A stretch of 41,805 nucleotides of DNA from a virus. The stretch lies in IMG/VR virus record IMGVR_UViG_3300006224_000005, positions 1 through 41,805 of that record. One strand, 5' to 3'. Positions 18,248-27,674 of the stretch are shown piece after piece (within the stretch, counting starts at the first letter, position 1; each line of letters opens with the position of its first letter). The notes beneath the pieces were generated by a model. The model was given only the letters and a program-made list of their open reading frames with translations. It had not been told where the DNA came from and made no database searches. The translations under genes and the position numbers were made by a program.

Positions 18248-18463
18248 TTATCGAAAGTAAAGTTTTAATTCTTCTTCTGTTGGGTCTCGAGGCTTTTTAG
18301 TTTCTTCTTCTTTTACTTCTTGGAAGTATTCAGGATGGTCTCTGAAATATATTTTTTCTTTTCATTCTTTACCAATGAATGGTGGATAATCACAGCTAAC
18401 ATATGCGATAAATTCTTCTCCCTTCTTAAATCCAATTGTGTCTTTAATACATTTTACTTTCAT
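18248..18463 (-). CDS. small protein of unknown function
   Basis: 71 aa, ATG at 18463 (MKVKCIKDTIGFKKGEEFIA). SH3-like beta start with a charged C-terminus (EVKEEETKKPRDPTEEE). TAAC lies 11 nt upstream. Confidence 0.6.
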
Positions 18464-18465
18464 AT

Positions 18466-19044
18466 TTATAGGGAGTTAGTTTTAAAATAGTTTATGTAAA
18501 AGTTTCTTGCTACTATGAGTTTGTTTGGATACCAGTCATATCAACTTGTTGCTCCGTAGTGTCGAGCGTATAGACATCTCATCATCCTTTCTTCCCCACT
18601 GTCTGAGTAGTGAGAGCAGCTTCATTCTTTCTGGCTATCTTGCCTATCTCTCATCCATTCGAGCTGACTTTCCACATCGGGTGGTATTGAGTAGGAACGG
18701 AGTGTTTGTACATAACCTTTTGCATATTTATTTCCTGCGTACTCGTCAAATCCACTCTCGAAATTGACTATTGGTAGTCGGTTTATAATCATCTCGTCAT
18801 TCGGGAATACCTCTCTCCAAATTTCTATTTGTGATACAGTAGGAAGCATTATGTTTTGCCATCCTTTTCAATAAAAACAGTTTCAATTCTTTGGGAGTTT
18901 AGTTTCGAGTGTTACTGAATTTATACATCCGATTATCTTTATCTCTTCACTTGCCATTGCATCTTCATATAGAGCTATAAACCCTATAAGTAGTGATGTA
19001 AAAATAAAGGCGTTAATAGATAGTCTTACTAAGAAGTTTAACAT
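18466..19044 (-). CDS. secreted lysozyme / lytic transglycosylase-like endolysin
   Basis: 192 aa, ATG at 19044, TAA at 18466. An N-terminal hydrophobic segment (residues 5-25) ending in AMA is a probable signal peptide. The catalytic-looking Glu is E96 in IVNFESGFDEYA, followed by NKYAKGYVQTL, which parallels the ESGF...A.GLMQ pattern of the SLT/lysozyme fold. The C-terminal part (RCLYARHYGATSGYDWYPNK) has several aromatic residues. TGA glycines are needed in the middle. Followed immediately by a tiny membrane protein (19061-19174), a holin-endolysin-like pair. Confidence 0.7.
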
Positions 19045-19060
19045 AAAAAGGTTTTAAGTA

Positions 19061-19174
19061 CTAAAACTTCGGTGTAGTTACAATCAAGTAAATTACTGTA
19101 GGAAATCAAATTACAATTCCTATTGCGAGAACTCAGATTATTCAATCGAGTATTTCTTGTTTTAATTTTACCAT
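19061..19174 (-). CDS. tiny single-span membrane protein, possible holin
   Basis: 37 aa, ATG at 19174, TAG at 19061. One membrane helix (IIGVLAIGIVIGFPTVIYLIV with TGA glycines). Directly upstream of the lysozyme-like gene. Holin function is inferred from size, topology and place. Confidence 0.5.
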
Positions 19175-19350
19175 ATCCTTGTATTTAAGAAATTACAAAT
19201 ACGGGCTTCTCTTCGTTCTTGTTCTCTTACTTTTCCTCTGATGATCTTAATGTATTTTTGCTTTTGTTCGTCCGAATAATATGGAAGATATTCAAGCATA
19301 AATTCATTGTTTCATAACAGTTTTAGGAGCTTTTTATCTATTTTGTTCAT
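19168..19350 (-). CDS. small charged protein of unknown function
   Basis: 60 aa, ATG at 19350, TAA at 19168; overlaps the next start by 7 bases. Lys/Glu/Arg-rich (RGKVREQERREARIC). Confidence 0.55.
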
Positions 19351-19369
19351 ATTTGTTTTGGTTTAGAAA

Positions 19370-19723
19370 TTATCGAAATAATTTTCTGTATAGGAATTGT
19401 AGTGTGGTTTCTTTCTGTACCCGGATTGGCTCGAACATATTTGAGCAATCTTCATACTGACCGAGGTTTCTATGTTTTTTTTGGATTCTTACTGCGTGTC
19501 ATTTCTCTTGTCGGATTCCCCAAGTCTTTCCTCGGAGTTCCGGGTGTTTCTCCTGAGCTTCTCTCCATTCACGGGTAATGGTGCTTTGTATATTTGAGGA
19601 TATAAATTCTTTGTATGTACCATCGAAGAATACTTCTGCATATAGTAATGCTGTTCTTCCTGCATCATCTCTAAGATGTCTATTATCTTGTAGGAGTGCA
19701 ATTACTTCTGATCGGATTGTCAT
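19370..19723 (-). CDS. phage protein of unknown function
   Basis: 117 aa, ATG at 19723, TAA at 19370. The first 75 residues are helical (SEVIALLQDNRHLRDDAGRT); the rest is reached only by reading TGA at 19499 as Gly. No family recognised. Confidence 0.65.
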
Positions 19724-19732
19724 AATAATGAA

Positions 19733-19861
19733 TTAAGAAATACAATAAGATGAATCTTTATACTCTGGATATGTTTCTATGTACTTTGTAAACTCTGCTC
19801 TTGTGAGTGTTGCTTGGTGTCATCCTATGTTATATAGGAAATGAGTTTGTACTTTTTCCAT
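19733..19861 (-). CDS. small protein of unknown function
   Basis: 42 aa, ATG at 19861. Contains HQATLTRAEFTKYIETYPEY and one TGA (YNIG-Gly-H). Nothing more can be said. Confidence 0.5.
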
Positions 19862-19904
19862 ATAGGGAAAGTAAGAAAATAGAGTGTTTTATATAGTATA
19901 GAGC

Positions 19905-20111
19905 TTAAATTAAATCTTCTTTCTTTAGCATTTTATATGCTTTTTCTATAATTCATTCAAATGTATCAGATCTTATATCATCTGCACACATGCTGAAATT
20001 AAATATCCACTCTTCTTTATATTCATTAAATGGTTCTTCATATATAAAATTTGAAAATCAGTTTTTAAGTAGTACTTCCATTTTCTGAATTGTAGATAAT
20101 GACTTTCACAT
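19905..20111 (-). CDS. small protein of unknown function
   Basis: 68 aa from ATG at 20111 (M-Gly-KSLSTIQKMEVLLKNGF); an internal ATG at 20078 is the alternative. First gene downstream of the promoter at 20258-20285, which leaves a leader of about 140 bases. Confidence 0.55.
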
Positions 20112-20257
20112 ATATAGAAAAATAAAGAAATAGTGCTTATTATCCTTTTTATCCAGTTTCCTTCTCGCCTTAGTAGTTGAGAGAGTGTCTTATTAGGATT
20201 GTTATTATCCAGTTTGCAGGTTATCCGATTGGAATGTTTGCTTGATTGGATATATCC

Positions 20258-20285
20258 ATTATATTCGATTATTTTTAAAAAGCAA
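20258..20285 (-). promoter_or_regulatory. sigma70-like promoter, 16-nt spacer
   Basis: Minus strand TTGCTT, 16 nt, TATAAT. The sequence after the -10 (AATGGATATATCC) closely matches that after the 22212 promoter (AATGGATACATCC), suggesting a shared start-site element or operator. Confidence 0.65.
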
Positions 20286-20301
20286 ATGTTTTTACTACTT
20301 T

Positions 20302-20535
20302 TTATATATTTTCTTTTTTTATGAATCTCTTCGCTGATTTTACAATTAGTCGATTCGTGTCAGGACTTCACTTCCGTACTCTTCCATCCTCTCTTATGTT
20401 TTTATTTACAAGGGCAGATAGATAGGAGTATTGAAATCTTGAGTCGAAAGAAAAGTCTGATAGCTTCTTGTTTGATTTTATATGTTCAAGGAGAGTAATC
20501 ATATCTTCATAGATTTTGTCGGATTCTGTTTTCAT
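20302..20535 (-). CDS. small basic protein of unknown function
   Basis: 77 aa, ATG at 20535, TAA at 20302. Helical start (DKIYEDMITLLEHIKSNKK) and basic C-terminus (VKSAKRFIKKENI). Confidence 0.6.
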
Positions 20536-20576
20536 TTCTTAGGGGAGTTATATTTTATTATAGTAGTTATAAGCGT

Positions 20577-20957
20577 CTAATTTTTAAATTGTTGTATTCC
20601 TGCTCTATACTTATCTATTGTTTTTATTAACTTTTCTTCTGAAAGTTCTGTACGACTTTGTATTTTATAGTCTGAATACACTCTTTCAAGTTCTCTTTCC
20701 ATTGTTTCGTTTGCAACTTCGCAGTATTCCTGCATTACGAGAGCGAGTTGCTGTCGTAGTTTTGGGAGTGGGTCTTCTGGTGGCTTTTCTTGGAAAGGTG
20801 AAAGAACAACCGCAAATGAAGTATTCTCGAACATAAGAGCCATTCTCTCAAAGTCATCGAGAGTGTAGTCTTCTTTCTTAATCTTAATTTTAAACACAAG
20901 CTCCTGTCTACCATTTATAGAAGGAGTGAGTATTTGTGATTCTTGGAATTGGAACAT
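20577..20957 (-). CDS. protein of unknown function upstream-linked to ERF
   Basis: 126 aa, ATG at 20957, TAG at 20577. Beta-rich N-terminus (GRQELVFKIKIKKEDYTLDD) and coiled-coil C-terminus. Only 3 bases separate it from the ERF stop, so it is co-transcribed with the recombination gene. Confidence 0.65.
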   Translation of the reverse strand: MFQFQESQILTPSINGRQELVFKIKIKKEDYTLDDFERMALMFENTSFAVVLSPFQEKPPEDPLPKLRQQLALVMQEYCEVANETMERELERVYSDYKIQSRTELSEEKLIKTIDKYRAGIQQFKN

Positions 20958-20960
20958 ATT

Positions 20961-21560
20961 TTAAAATGATGGAGTTGATAAATCTACATTTCCATTTGGG
21001 TTATATGAGTTTGGTTTTGAGAACTTATCGCAAGAAGGACATTTGAAACAAGGTCAGAATTTTCCTTCAAATACCTCTGCATCTACTACTTCACCACAAG
21101 CACGGCAAGTATGTTTCTCTTTTGGTTTTGCATTTGCTACTTTAGATTTAGCTTTACCACTTGCACTTGCTCCGTCATCATCCTCAGTTTCTAGATCGAG
21201 AAGAGCTAATAGGTTATATCTTCGGTAGTAAGTAATGATAGATCATACACCCTGTGGGTCTTTATCATTGTACTCTTTGTTTTGTATATCTTTCTGGTCT
21301 TTCCATTCTCTTGTTACTTCTACTTTACCGATTTCTATAGAGCTCTCTATAAAAGAGTCATCCTCTATATCTCGTATTTGAGTGTAAACCATACCATCTT
21401 TTACGAAATGTATTGCAACAAGTTTTAGTTTCTCAAAAATAGGAGTTATTTTTGATTGTATCTGTTCTAGATTTGCATAAGAATAATTATATGCTTTTGT
21501 ATCTCGTGTAAGTGATACTTCTTCTTTCTTGAAATCAAGAAGTTTCTTGTATATAGACAT
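20961..21560 (-). CDS. erf: ERF-family single-strand annealing protein
   Basis: 199 aa, ATG at 21560, TAA at 20961. NYSYANLEQIQSKITP at residues 24-40 and DPQGV-Gly-SIITYYRRYNLLAL followed by TEDDDGA (about 101-127) match the ERF core, with the conserved Gly coded by TGA. A C-terminal zinc ribbon follows (CRACGEVV ... CPSC). Anneals single strands during phage recombination or genome circularisation. Operates with NinG encoded at 23592. Confidence 0.9.
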
Positions 21561-21572
21561 ATAGTTTTAAGG

Positions 21573-21818
21573 TTATTCAGTAATATAATTCATTCGATCA
21601 TCATCTTCTATTTCTATTTTCTCTTCTTGTGCATCATCTCGGAGCATTTGGTTTCTTTCAAATTCGCTTTCTCTTTCATTTTCCTCATCTTGTTTTCTTC
21701 TCTTTGTCCATTCAGGAGTTTGAATACTCTCTATATAATCTTGCAATAAGTCTGTTTCTTCGTACGATAGATTATTATGAATATCAAGTTTTATTCTTTC
21801 GAGTTCTTGTGATGACAT
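21573..21818 (-). CDS. small acidic coiled-coil protein
   Basis: 81 aa, ATG at 21818, TAA at 21573. Glu-rich (KQDEENERESEFERNQML), highly charged and likely helical. Directly upstream of ERF, 12 bases apart. Confidence 0.65.
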   Translation of the reverse strand: MSSQELERIKLDIHNNLSYEETDLLQDYIESIQTPEWTKRRKQDEENERESEFERNQMLRDDAQEEKIEIEDDDRMNYITE

Positions 21819-21842
21819 AATATAAAAGATAGTAAGTAAAGA

Positions 21843-22049
21843 TTAAATTTTTGATTCTAAACTAATATTACCATCTTCAATAAGGTCATCATAGCTCTCT
21901 TGCGAGTATTCTGTTATATCTCAATCATCCCAAGTAACAGTAATATAATGAACTGGGTTTACCTCAACTCTACTACTTGTTATTTTTCATCGTGAATCTG
22001 AATAATTATGTATAAATACATCATCTTCTGTAATATTTTCAATTTTCAT
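21843..22049 (-). CDS. small acidic protein of unknown function
   Basis: 68 aa, ATG at 22049, TAA at 21843. Contains VEVNPVHYITVTWDD-Gly-DIT, with TGA as Gly. First gene of the ERF operon, about 155 bases downstream of the promoter at 22212. Confidence 0.6.
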
Positions 22050-22211
22050 ATAGAAAAGATAGAAAGTAAAAGACTCGGTTTGTGGAAATAAGGTATTTCA
22101 GTTTATAGGTTTGTCAGTCTTAGCGGGTGCGTCAGATAGTTTATAAAAAGAAAAGGATATATCAGATTACATTGTTTGCTCCTCGGAGTTTCTTGTTAAT
22201 CGGATGTATCC
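22050..22211 (-). other. long untranslated leader of the ERF operon
   Basis: No open frame of note. GGATA near the predicted start can pair with TATCC at 22156-22160; a GATATATC palindrome followed by CTTTTCTTTTT could act as a weak terminator. Otherwise nothing recognisable. Confidence 0.4.
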
Positions 22212-22239
22212 ATTGTATTCTTTTTTGGCAATATGTCAA
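22212..22239 (-). promoter_or_regulatory. strong sigma70-like promoter, 16-nt spacer
   Basis: Minus strand TTGACA, 16 nt, TACAAT. The best match to the -35 consensus among early promoters. Confidence 0.7.
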
Positions 22240-22259
22240 CTAATTTACACTATTTTCTT

Positions 22260-22607
22260 TTACTTTCTTTTAGTTTTATTCCATTCTTTCCTACTTATTG
22301 AGTTTCGTACTCGTTTTACTCGGATATTTTCTTTTGCAAGATTTACAACACAGTCATCATAACAAATATCTACAGGATAATCTTCATACCATTGCTTCAC
22401 TCGGATCTCATCGGAATTGAGTCAGAGTTTATTATTCCAGTGATTTGCCCAGTCTGTACCACTTCCGCTCCATAGTATCATATAATCCCCATTTCTTTGG
22501 TGTTCAAGATATTTTGCTATATTCTCGGGGTTTCATATATCTTGTCAGGAGTCATTTGCTACTGATGGAATTATGAGTGTGTCATCTATATCAAACGCGA
22601 TTATCAT
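22260..22607 (-). CDS. HAD-superfamily phosphatase-like protein
   Basis: 115 aa, ATG at 22607, TAA at 22260. The N-terminal FDIDDTL (D6, D8) is HAD motif I; ILWSGSGTDWANHW gives motif II (Ser after a beta strand); the DICYDD region could give the acidic motif IV. Short for the family, so a minimal fold without cap. Could be a nucleotide or end-processing phosphatase; substrate unknown. Confidence 0.8.
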
Positions 22608-22618
22608 TTTACTTTAAT

Positions 22619-22720
22619 TTATATTGTAAGGACTTTTTGGATCAATTTATATGAGTATTTTCATTCTGTTTTATCTACTATAACTTTCATATTATCATAT
22701 TCCCATGTATCGTATAGCAT
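22619..22720 (-). CDS. very small protein of unknown function
   Basis: 33 aa, ATG at 22720 (MLYDTWEYDNMKVIVDKTE). Placed tightly between neighbours; supported by operon spacing only. Confidence 0.4.
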
Positions 22721-22721
22721 A

Positions 22722-23006
22722 TTATTTTTCGATAATAGTAAAATTGTAATTTACGAAACCTTTCTTAAATTCTTCAAGTTCATCACCAGATGTTCGTTTT
22801 AGAATATCTCTTATGTCCTTTATGAGTGACTTTGATTGTATTATTTGGAAAAGTTTTTCTTGTACTTCTTCCTTTGATATGTATTCATTATTTTTTTTAA
22901 TATATCTATCACGCATATATTTGTTATGATAGTGTCTATTACATAGTAATGACATATTATCAATATGTAATTTTTTTCAGCAAACAGAGCATTGTTTCGT
23001 ATCCAT
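22722..23006 (-). CDS. zinc-binding small protein
   Basis: 94 aa, ATG at 23006, TAA at 22722. The N-terminus CSVC-Gly-KKLH (TGA glycine) with LCNRHYHNKYMRDRYIKK forms a treble-clef-like Cys/His cluster common in HNH-adjacent proteins. Helical C-terminus. Confidence 0.65.
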
Positions 23007-23009
23007 ATT

Positions 23010-23387
23010 TTATAAAGAATATCAAATAAACTTGTGATAGAAACGTCGTGGTCATCGTATTTTCTTTTCTATAGTAATACTTTCGCAATCAAGTCATAGG
23101 TCTCTTCAATGTACACTCCAGCAGATATACCCATCAAGGAATTTATCCACTGGTATATTTCATTTCTTCATATTGCACCAATGACACGCCAAACAGGTAT
23201 TTTTCTCGTCTGTTTCGCTTCATCATTTGCTCCGAGCGTGTATATGGTCTATTGTTGGTCTTAGTCTGTTATTTTCAACATCGAATTTCTTATAACAATA
23301 GAAACATTTCCCGTTTTGCTTCTGCATAAGTTCCACTACGGAACGAGTGGATAACCTGTATCATCCTTTTAGTCTTTTTACTGACAT
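23010..23387 (-). CDS. HNH endonuclease
   Basis: 125 aa, ATG at 23387, TAA at 23010. CFYCYKKF at residues 28-35, then TIDHIHARSK-Gly-Gly-SETD and CLACHWCNMKK-Gly-N, an almost textbook HNH domain. Both glycines of SKGG are TGA (TGATGA) and so is the Gly of KKGN, giving independent proof of the code. The second CxxC pair closes the zinc site. Could act in packaging, homing or host DNA cleavage. Confidence 0.9.
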
Positions 23388-23388
23388 A

Positions 23389-23592
23389 TTACTTTTTATT
23401 ATTTTCTAAAGCTCTTTTCTTTTTTATGTTTTCTGATATTCTTTCCGATAATGAAATCGTTCTCTTTTTCTTTTTATAATTTCAAATGATTCCCAAATAC
23501 TCTTCCATTTGTTTTTTTATCTCTGGAAAATGTCCGTTCCATTTAAGGTGGAATAGGTATATGTTTCTCATCTTTGGATTTGGAGTGTTCAT
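23389..23592 (-). CDS. small basic protein of unknown function
   Basis: 67 aa, ATG at 23592, overlapping the NinG stop (TAATG). Lys/Arg-rich C-terminus (SENIKKKRALENNKK) suggests nucleic acid contact. Confidence 0.55.
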
Positions 23593-24143
23593 TATTCAGA
23601 AGTTAGTTTATTAAGTTTTTCAGTCCATTCCTCTATAAGTTCCTGATAATCACAAATTTTCCGTATTGCAATTTCGTTTCTAAGTTCCAGCATTTGTTCC
23701 ACGAACTTTTCTCCGTATGTTTTAATCATATATATTCGGTACTCGATAGGATTAGATCCAAGGTTAATATTGCAGTGATAACACTGAGGATGTATGTTTG
23801 ACTCGGTATACCGAAGATAGGATGACGCACCAGATGGCACAAAATGCCCTGCCTGTTGTTCTTTCCAGTGCTTAGTAGTATCACAAGTAGCACACTTACA
23901 GAAACCGTTGCTATCAGCGTATTTTTGCCTTATATATTCGCTTACTATTTTCCAAAGTTTTGATTTTAAAACTGTAACAGAGATTGCTTTTTTTTCTCTT
24001 TTAATCTTTCGCTTCTCTTTATCTCGTTGCTCTAAGTACTTTGAGTTACACCGAGGCGAGCAAGTTGTGTTGAGTGTGAATCCGCGATCGAACTCTTTTA
24101 GACAGAATTTACACTTGCGGAGTTTTATTCGTTTTTCGTTCAT
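23592..24143 (-). CDS. ninG: NinG/Rap-type recombination endonuclease
   Basis: 183 aa, ATG at 24143, TAA at 23592. Zinc pairs C11/C14 and C28/C32, a basic helix, then CKCATCDTTKHWKE, AGHFVPSGASSYLRY (about 98-112), NIHPQCYHCN and GSNPIEYRIYMIKTYGE. This is the whole lambda NinG signature, at its usual length. Expected to cut branched DNA during phage recombination, partner to ERF. No in-frame TGA. Confidence 0.93.
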   Translation of the reverse strand: MNEKRIKLRKCKFCLKEFDRGFTLNTTCSPRCNSKYLEQRDKEKRKIKREKKAISVTVLKSKLWKIVSEYIRQKYADSNGFCKCATCDTTKHWKEQQAGHFVPSGASSYLRYTESNIHPQCYHCNINLGSNPIEYRIYMIKTYGEKFVEQMLELRNEIAIRKICDYQELIEEWTEKLNKLTSE

Positions 24144-24147
24144 AGTT

Positions 24148-24339
24148 TTATTTTAAGAATTGTATATTATTGTCTATTTCGCTTTTATATAGTACTGAGT
24201 ATTTCCCTTCGTGTTCTCAGGTTGTGATTTTAAAGATAATACACTTATCTTCGTCATCTTCTCGTATTTCATCTATAACACATTCAAACTTGTCTCCGTT
24301 GGGCATAGTACATATTGCTTTTTGACCGATATGGTACAT
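24148..24339 (-). CDS. small protein of unknown function
   Basis: 63 aa, ATG at 24339. Beta-rich (HIGQKAICTMPNGDKFECVI), one TGA Gly. Four bases upstream of ninG. Confidence 0.6.
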
Positions 24340-24340
24340 A

Positions 24341-24487
24341 TTATTTTATATTAAAAAGTTCTTTGAATATAGGTGGTATCTGTTCTTTTAACTTATCTCT
24401 TACTGGGAAATGTATACAACCAGTAGGAATCTTTCAAGGAGAATCTATTATTGCTTTGTTGCATTTGGGACAGTAGAAACTTGACAT
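24341..24487 (-). CDS. small zinc-ribbon-like protein
   Basis: 48 aa, ATG at 24487. FYCPKCNKAII carries a CxxC; a further Cys and His follow (TGCIHFP). One base from the next start. Confidence 0.55.
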
Positions 24488-24490
24488 AGA

Positions 24491-24745
24491 TTATTTTTTT
24501 GTAGTTACCCATTTAAAATATTCACATAGGTGTTCTGGACTTATTATTTGACATTCTCTGCATTCGTCCAAGTCCCACCTTGTTTCTATTCCAGTGGTAT
24601 TTTCAAGTCAATTACTGGATGCCATTCTATTATTTATACAGAATGATTCCCATTCATTCCAACAATCACGATCTATAGATATTTCTACTCACCAATTCTT
24701 GTAAACACTGTCGTTTTGATTTAAAAGTATAAACTTGTTTTTCAT
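24491..24745 (-). CDS. Trp/Cys-rich small protein, family member 2 of 3
   Basis: 84 aa, ATG at 24745, TAA at 24491. Nearly identical to the 27927-28178 protein (KNW-Gly-VEISIDRDCWNE... CREC...EHLCEYFKWVTT). TAAC 9 nt before the ATG. Both copies keep TGA glycines at the same places. Confidence 0.75.
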
Positions 24746-24761
24746 ATTCAATGAGTTATTA

Positions 24762-24878
24762 CTAAAATGGAATCCCGTCGTCTTCGTATACTACACTCGA
24801 TTTTTTATTATATTCATTTCTTTTCCATTGGATAAACTCGTTGTATTCATCCATTGGGATTAGAACTTGGTGTTCCAT
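24762..24878 (-). CDS. small protein of unknown function
   Basis: 38 aa, ATG at 24878 (MEHQVLIPMDEYNEFIQWKR). Looks like an N-terminal beta strand and one helix. Confidence 0.5.
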   Translation of the reverse strand: MEHQVLIPMDEYNEFIQWKRNEYNKKSSVVYEDDGIPF

Positions 24879-24901
24879 AGATTGGTTGTTAGTATATAGG
24901 A

Positions 24902-25636
24902 TTATTTTTTAATAAACACAAATATTCTTGCTTTCATTCCAGTATATTCAAAATCTACTTCATCGTATGCTTGGTAAAAAGTGAAGTCCTCATCAATAAT
25001 CTTCGCATATTTCTCATAAAAATTTGTCGGTAGGATTGCGATAAGTTTTCCATCTTGTTCGAGATGTTCTGAGAAAAACTCTATAACTGCTTTGTCTATT
25101 ACTCAACCACGATATTTCCCGAAAGGCGGGTTACTTATAATGCACTCGTACTTCTTTTCGAGTTTATTTATAGTGAACTTCCTTGTATTATAGTCAAAAT
25201 TAAATGCTGGATGAGAAAATACATTGTATTTCTGCCCGTCATTATACTTTTGAACCTTATATTTGCAAATATCCATAAATTCTGTATTTATATCGAAAGC
25301 GTCTACATCATCATAATATCCTATAGTGAGATTTCCAGTACCACAAAAAGCATCGAGTATTTTAGGTTGCTTCGTATTTATTCCGAAGTGATAATTAAAA
25401 ATACTTCGTACTGTCTGAGTGTATTTTTCAGGAGTAAAGAAAGCATTGTCACAAAGTCCACTCTTAAACTTTTTGAAGTATTCTACATAAAACTCCTGTA
25501 TCCAGTTTGTGTCATCATAATTTCCAGTAAATGGGTATACTCAATTTTCTTCCTTGAATTTTATACAGTCAAGTGGATTCATTTTTCCCATCTTTTGACG
25601 AGCTATTGTACAAAGTGCAAATTGTTTAATTTTCAT
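24902..25636 (-). CDS. class I DNA (adenine) methyltransferase
   Basis: 244 aa, ATG at 25636, TAA at 24902. Motif I ILDAFCGTGNLTIG near residues 95-110, motif IV SNPPFGKYRG near 165-175 (TGA glycine after). NPPF indicates N6-adenine or related base methylation. Different order and sequence from the 13609 enzyme. First gene after the 25677 promoter. Confidence 0.85.
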
Positions 25637-25676
25637 ATAGTTTAAAGTTAAATAAGTAAGTTAAGTAATACAATCT

Positions 25677-25705
25677 ATTATAACCGAAAAGTGTTTTTAA
25701 AGCAA
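25677..25705 (-). promoter_or_regulatory. sigma70-like promoter, 17-nt spacer
   Basis: Minus strand TTGCTT, 17 nt, TATAAT, between the replication-associated gene end (25709) and the methyltransferase start. Confidence 0.6.
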
Positions 25706-25708
25706 TTT

Positions 25709-26272
25709 TTAGCCATCTTTTCAAGTTACTTTTGCGATAATATTATCGAAAGCTCATGGGGAACAGTCTTTGTGTTGCCTTGCTTCGTATTCTTTCTTTA
25801 TTTTCATTACTTCTTTTATTTCGAGTTCGTTTAGATTCTTGATTTTTTCTAGTATCCATTGTTCGGATATAGGTACTCTATTCTCAAATATATCAAATGG
25901 ATCTTCGTATCGTTTCTGATTCAAGAACGTCTCGGCATTCAAAATAAACTTTGGTACTATGTTCTCGACTTTTATCATTTTATTATACCTTTCGACTCAT
26001 TCCATAATCCTTTCAAATCTTCATTCCTTTACTGAGGTGTTTATTTTGTTTATTACCGAGTCAGAAGTTATACCAGATTTCTTTGGATATTCTTTATGGA
26101 ACTTTTCATATTCAGATGTCATTTCTGCTTTCTTTTCCTTTCGTGTTTTTTTAATTTCTCTATATCACACTAAAACATCTTTCACGAGAAGTTGAAATAT
26201 CCATCATTCCTTTCCGTATTCGTTTAGGTTTGATATTTCGGATAGTGGGATTGTTTTGTACTCGACTTTCAT
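25709..26272 (-). CDS. replication-associated protein (replisome organiser-like C-terminus)
   Basis: 187 aa, ATG at 26272, TAA at 25709, one frame through several TGA codons. Basic middle (KKTRKEKKAEMTSEYEKF), then RFERIMEGVERYNKM...PKFILNAETFLNQKRYED, which parallels the AL..Y......FI...TWLN..RWED ending of phage replication and organiser proteins. This is the only replication candidate in the genome. An ATG at 25978 would give just the C-terminal domain. Confidence 0.6.
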
Positions 26273-26273
26273 A

Positions 26274-26594
26274 TTAAAAAGTTATATTTATCTTTGGATT
26301 CCAAGTTTTAGAAACTATAATATCCTTTATTTTAGATGATCTAAACTCATATTCAATTCAGTCTTCTTCAAGTGTATATAAATATCATTCTTCATTCCAG
26401 TCCATAAGAACTGAGAAACATCCCCAATAATAGTCTTTAATTTGTCTAAAATCTGAGTCTATATACTTTCTATATATGGTTCAGTCTTTTAGAATTACTG
26501 TTATCAGTATATTTCTAATAATTATTCTCATATCAATAAAATTTAAAAAAATAAAGCTTTCATCTTTTATGTGTATCTTTTTAGGTTCTTTCAT
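26274..26594 (-). CDS. protein of unknown function
   Basis: 106 aa from ATG at 26594 (MKEPKKIHIKDESFIFLNFI); an in-frame ATG at 26531 is possible. Rich in Ile, Tyr and Asp; two or more TGA glycines. One base from the next start. Confidence 0.55.
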
Positions 26595-26597
26595 AGA

Positions 26598-27317
26598 TTA
26601 TGATTGTAGAATTTTAAATTTTGCAAATTCATTATTTGTTCATTTCTTCCATACGAAGTGAGCATATTCTATAGAATCTGTTCCATTATCAGGAGTAAAA
26701 CTCATTCGTTTATTATCGGCATATATTGCATATGGTGGATTATTCTTCCAGAATGGTGCTCTATCTTGGGAACCTATATAATTTAGTCGAAGAAGCATTA
26801 TTACATACCCTCACTCCTTACATACTTGTAAACTTTTTTGAATAATCTCTTGTGCGATAGCAAATGGAGGATTTGTAATTACCATATCGTAAATTCATTC
26901 TTGAGTAGCTTTTAAGAAATCAGAGTGATGTGTAGATGGAGAATCTTCCCGAAGGTCGTTACTTACTACATTCATATTCCATTCTTCCAGTACACTTGGA
27001 TACGACATATCTTTCGATTTTTGAGTACAATCAAATTTTTCTCCAGTAAAAATAACAGTATCAGCTACTTTTTCAAGATTCTTTTTTAAATCTTTTATAG
27101 TTTCTCATTCTTCTATATCTACTGAAAATTTCTTTTCAGGATTTCCTCAAGCACACGGATCGAGAATCTTTATATCATTCATCCAATTTGTTCAGTATGT
27201 AGGAAATAATTCATCATCGATAAAATCAAGCATAAATTTTCTTATTGCATCTTTTGGAGTTACATAGTAATCTGCTATATGAAAATCACGAGCATTACTT
27301 CGATTTGTTGAGGACAT
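26598..27317 (-). CDS. phage N6-adenine DNA methyltransferase (third enzyme)
   Basis: 239 aa, ATG at 27317, TAA at 26598. YYVTPKDAIRKFM near the start, motif I ILDPCAGGNPEKK, motif IV TNPPFAIA, and the C-terminal RMSFTPDNGTDSIEYAHFVW typical of phage-encoded Dam-like enzymes that use the D..PYAT..A fold. The Gly in CAG-G is TGA. Likely hypermethylates phage DNA against restriction. Confidence 0.85.
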
Positions 27318-27319
27318 AT

Positions 27320-27562
27320 TTAAAATCGTGAAGAAATATTTTTAATAACAATATCTGCATTTTTATATCCCATAATATTTACTAGTTCTTCTTTAATTTC
27401 ATCATCAATTAACTCGTCTACTTCAAGTAGATTTTTTCAATCGACTACTCAAAACCATACTTGGTCTCAAATACATCAATCTTCTGGTAGAACATCCACT
27501 TCGAACATCTTATAAGAACTTCATTGTTCTACATATCATAGTTTTTCAATAACTGTTATCAT
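27320..27562 (-). CDS. small acidic protein of unknown function
   Basis: 80 aa, ATG at 27562, TAA at 27320. Begins MITVIEKLG with many TGA glycines (about seven). Acidic C-terminal helix (EVDELIDDEIKEELVNIMG). First gene behind the attenuator-like leader. Confidence 0.6.
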
Positions 27563-27587
27563 ATAACTAATAGTTTAAATAATAAAT

Positions 27588-27656
27588 AACCCACCTAATC
27601 TATCAGAATTAAGTGGGCTTGATATTTATTCCAAGTCATAAACTGGTTCTGATAGC
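27588..27656 (-). promoter_or_regulatory. attenuator-like leader with two competing helices
   Basis: In transcript sense, CTATCAGAA (27655-27647) can pair with TTCTGATAG (27608-27600). The latter lies in the loop of the hairpin CCCAC...GTGGG (27617-27613 with 27594-27590), which is followed by a U/A-rich run. The two structures compete or form a pseudoknot, as in transcriptional attenuators. It precedes the gene at 27562. Confidence 0.5.
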
Positions 27657-27674
27657 TACCAATTTACAGATATA

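Noticed and set aside
25754-25978. Separate 74-aa gene starting at 25978
   Set aside because: The frame is continuous with the upstream ATG at 26272; TGA codons had split it.
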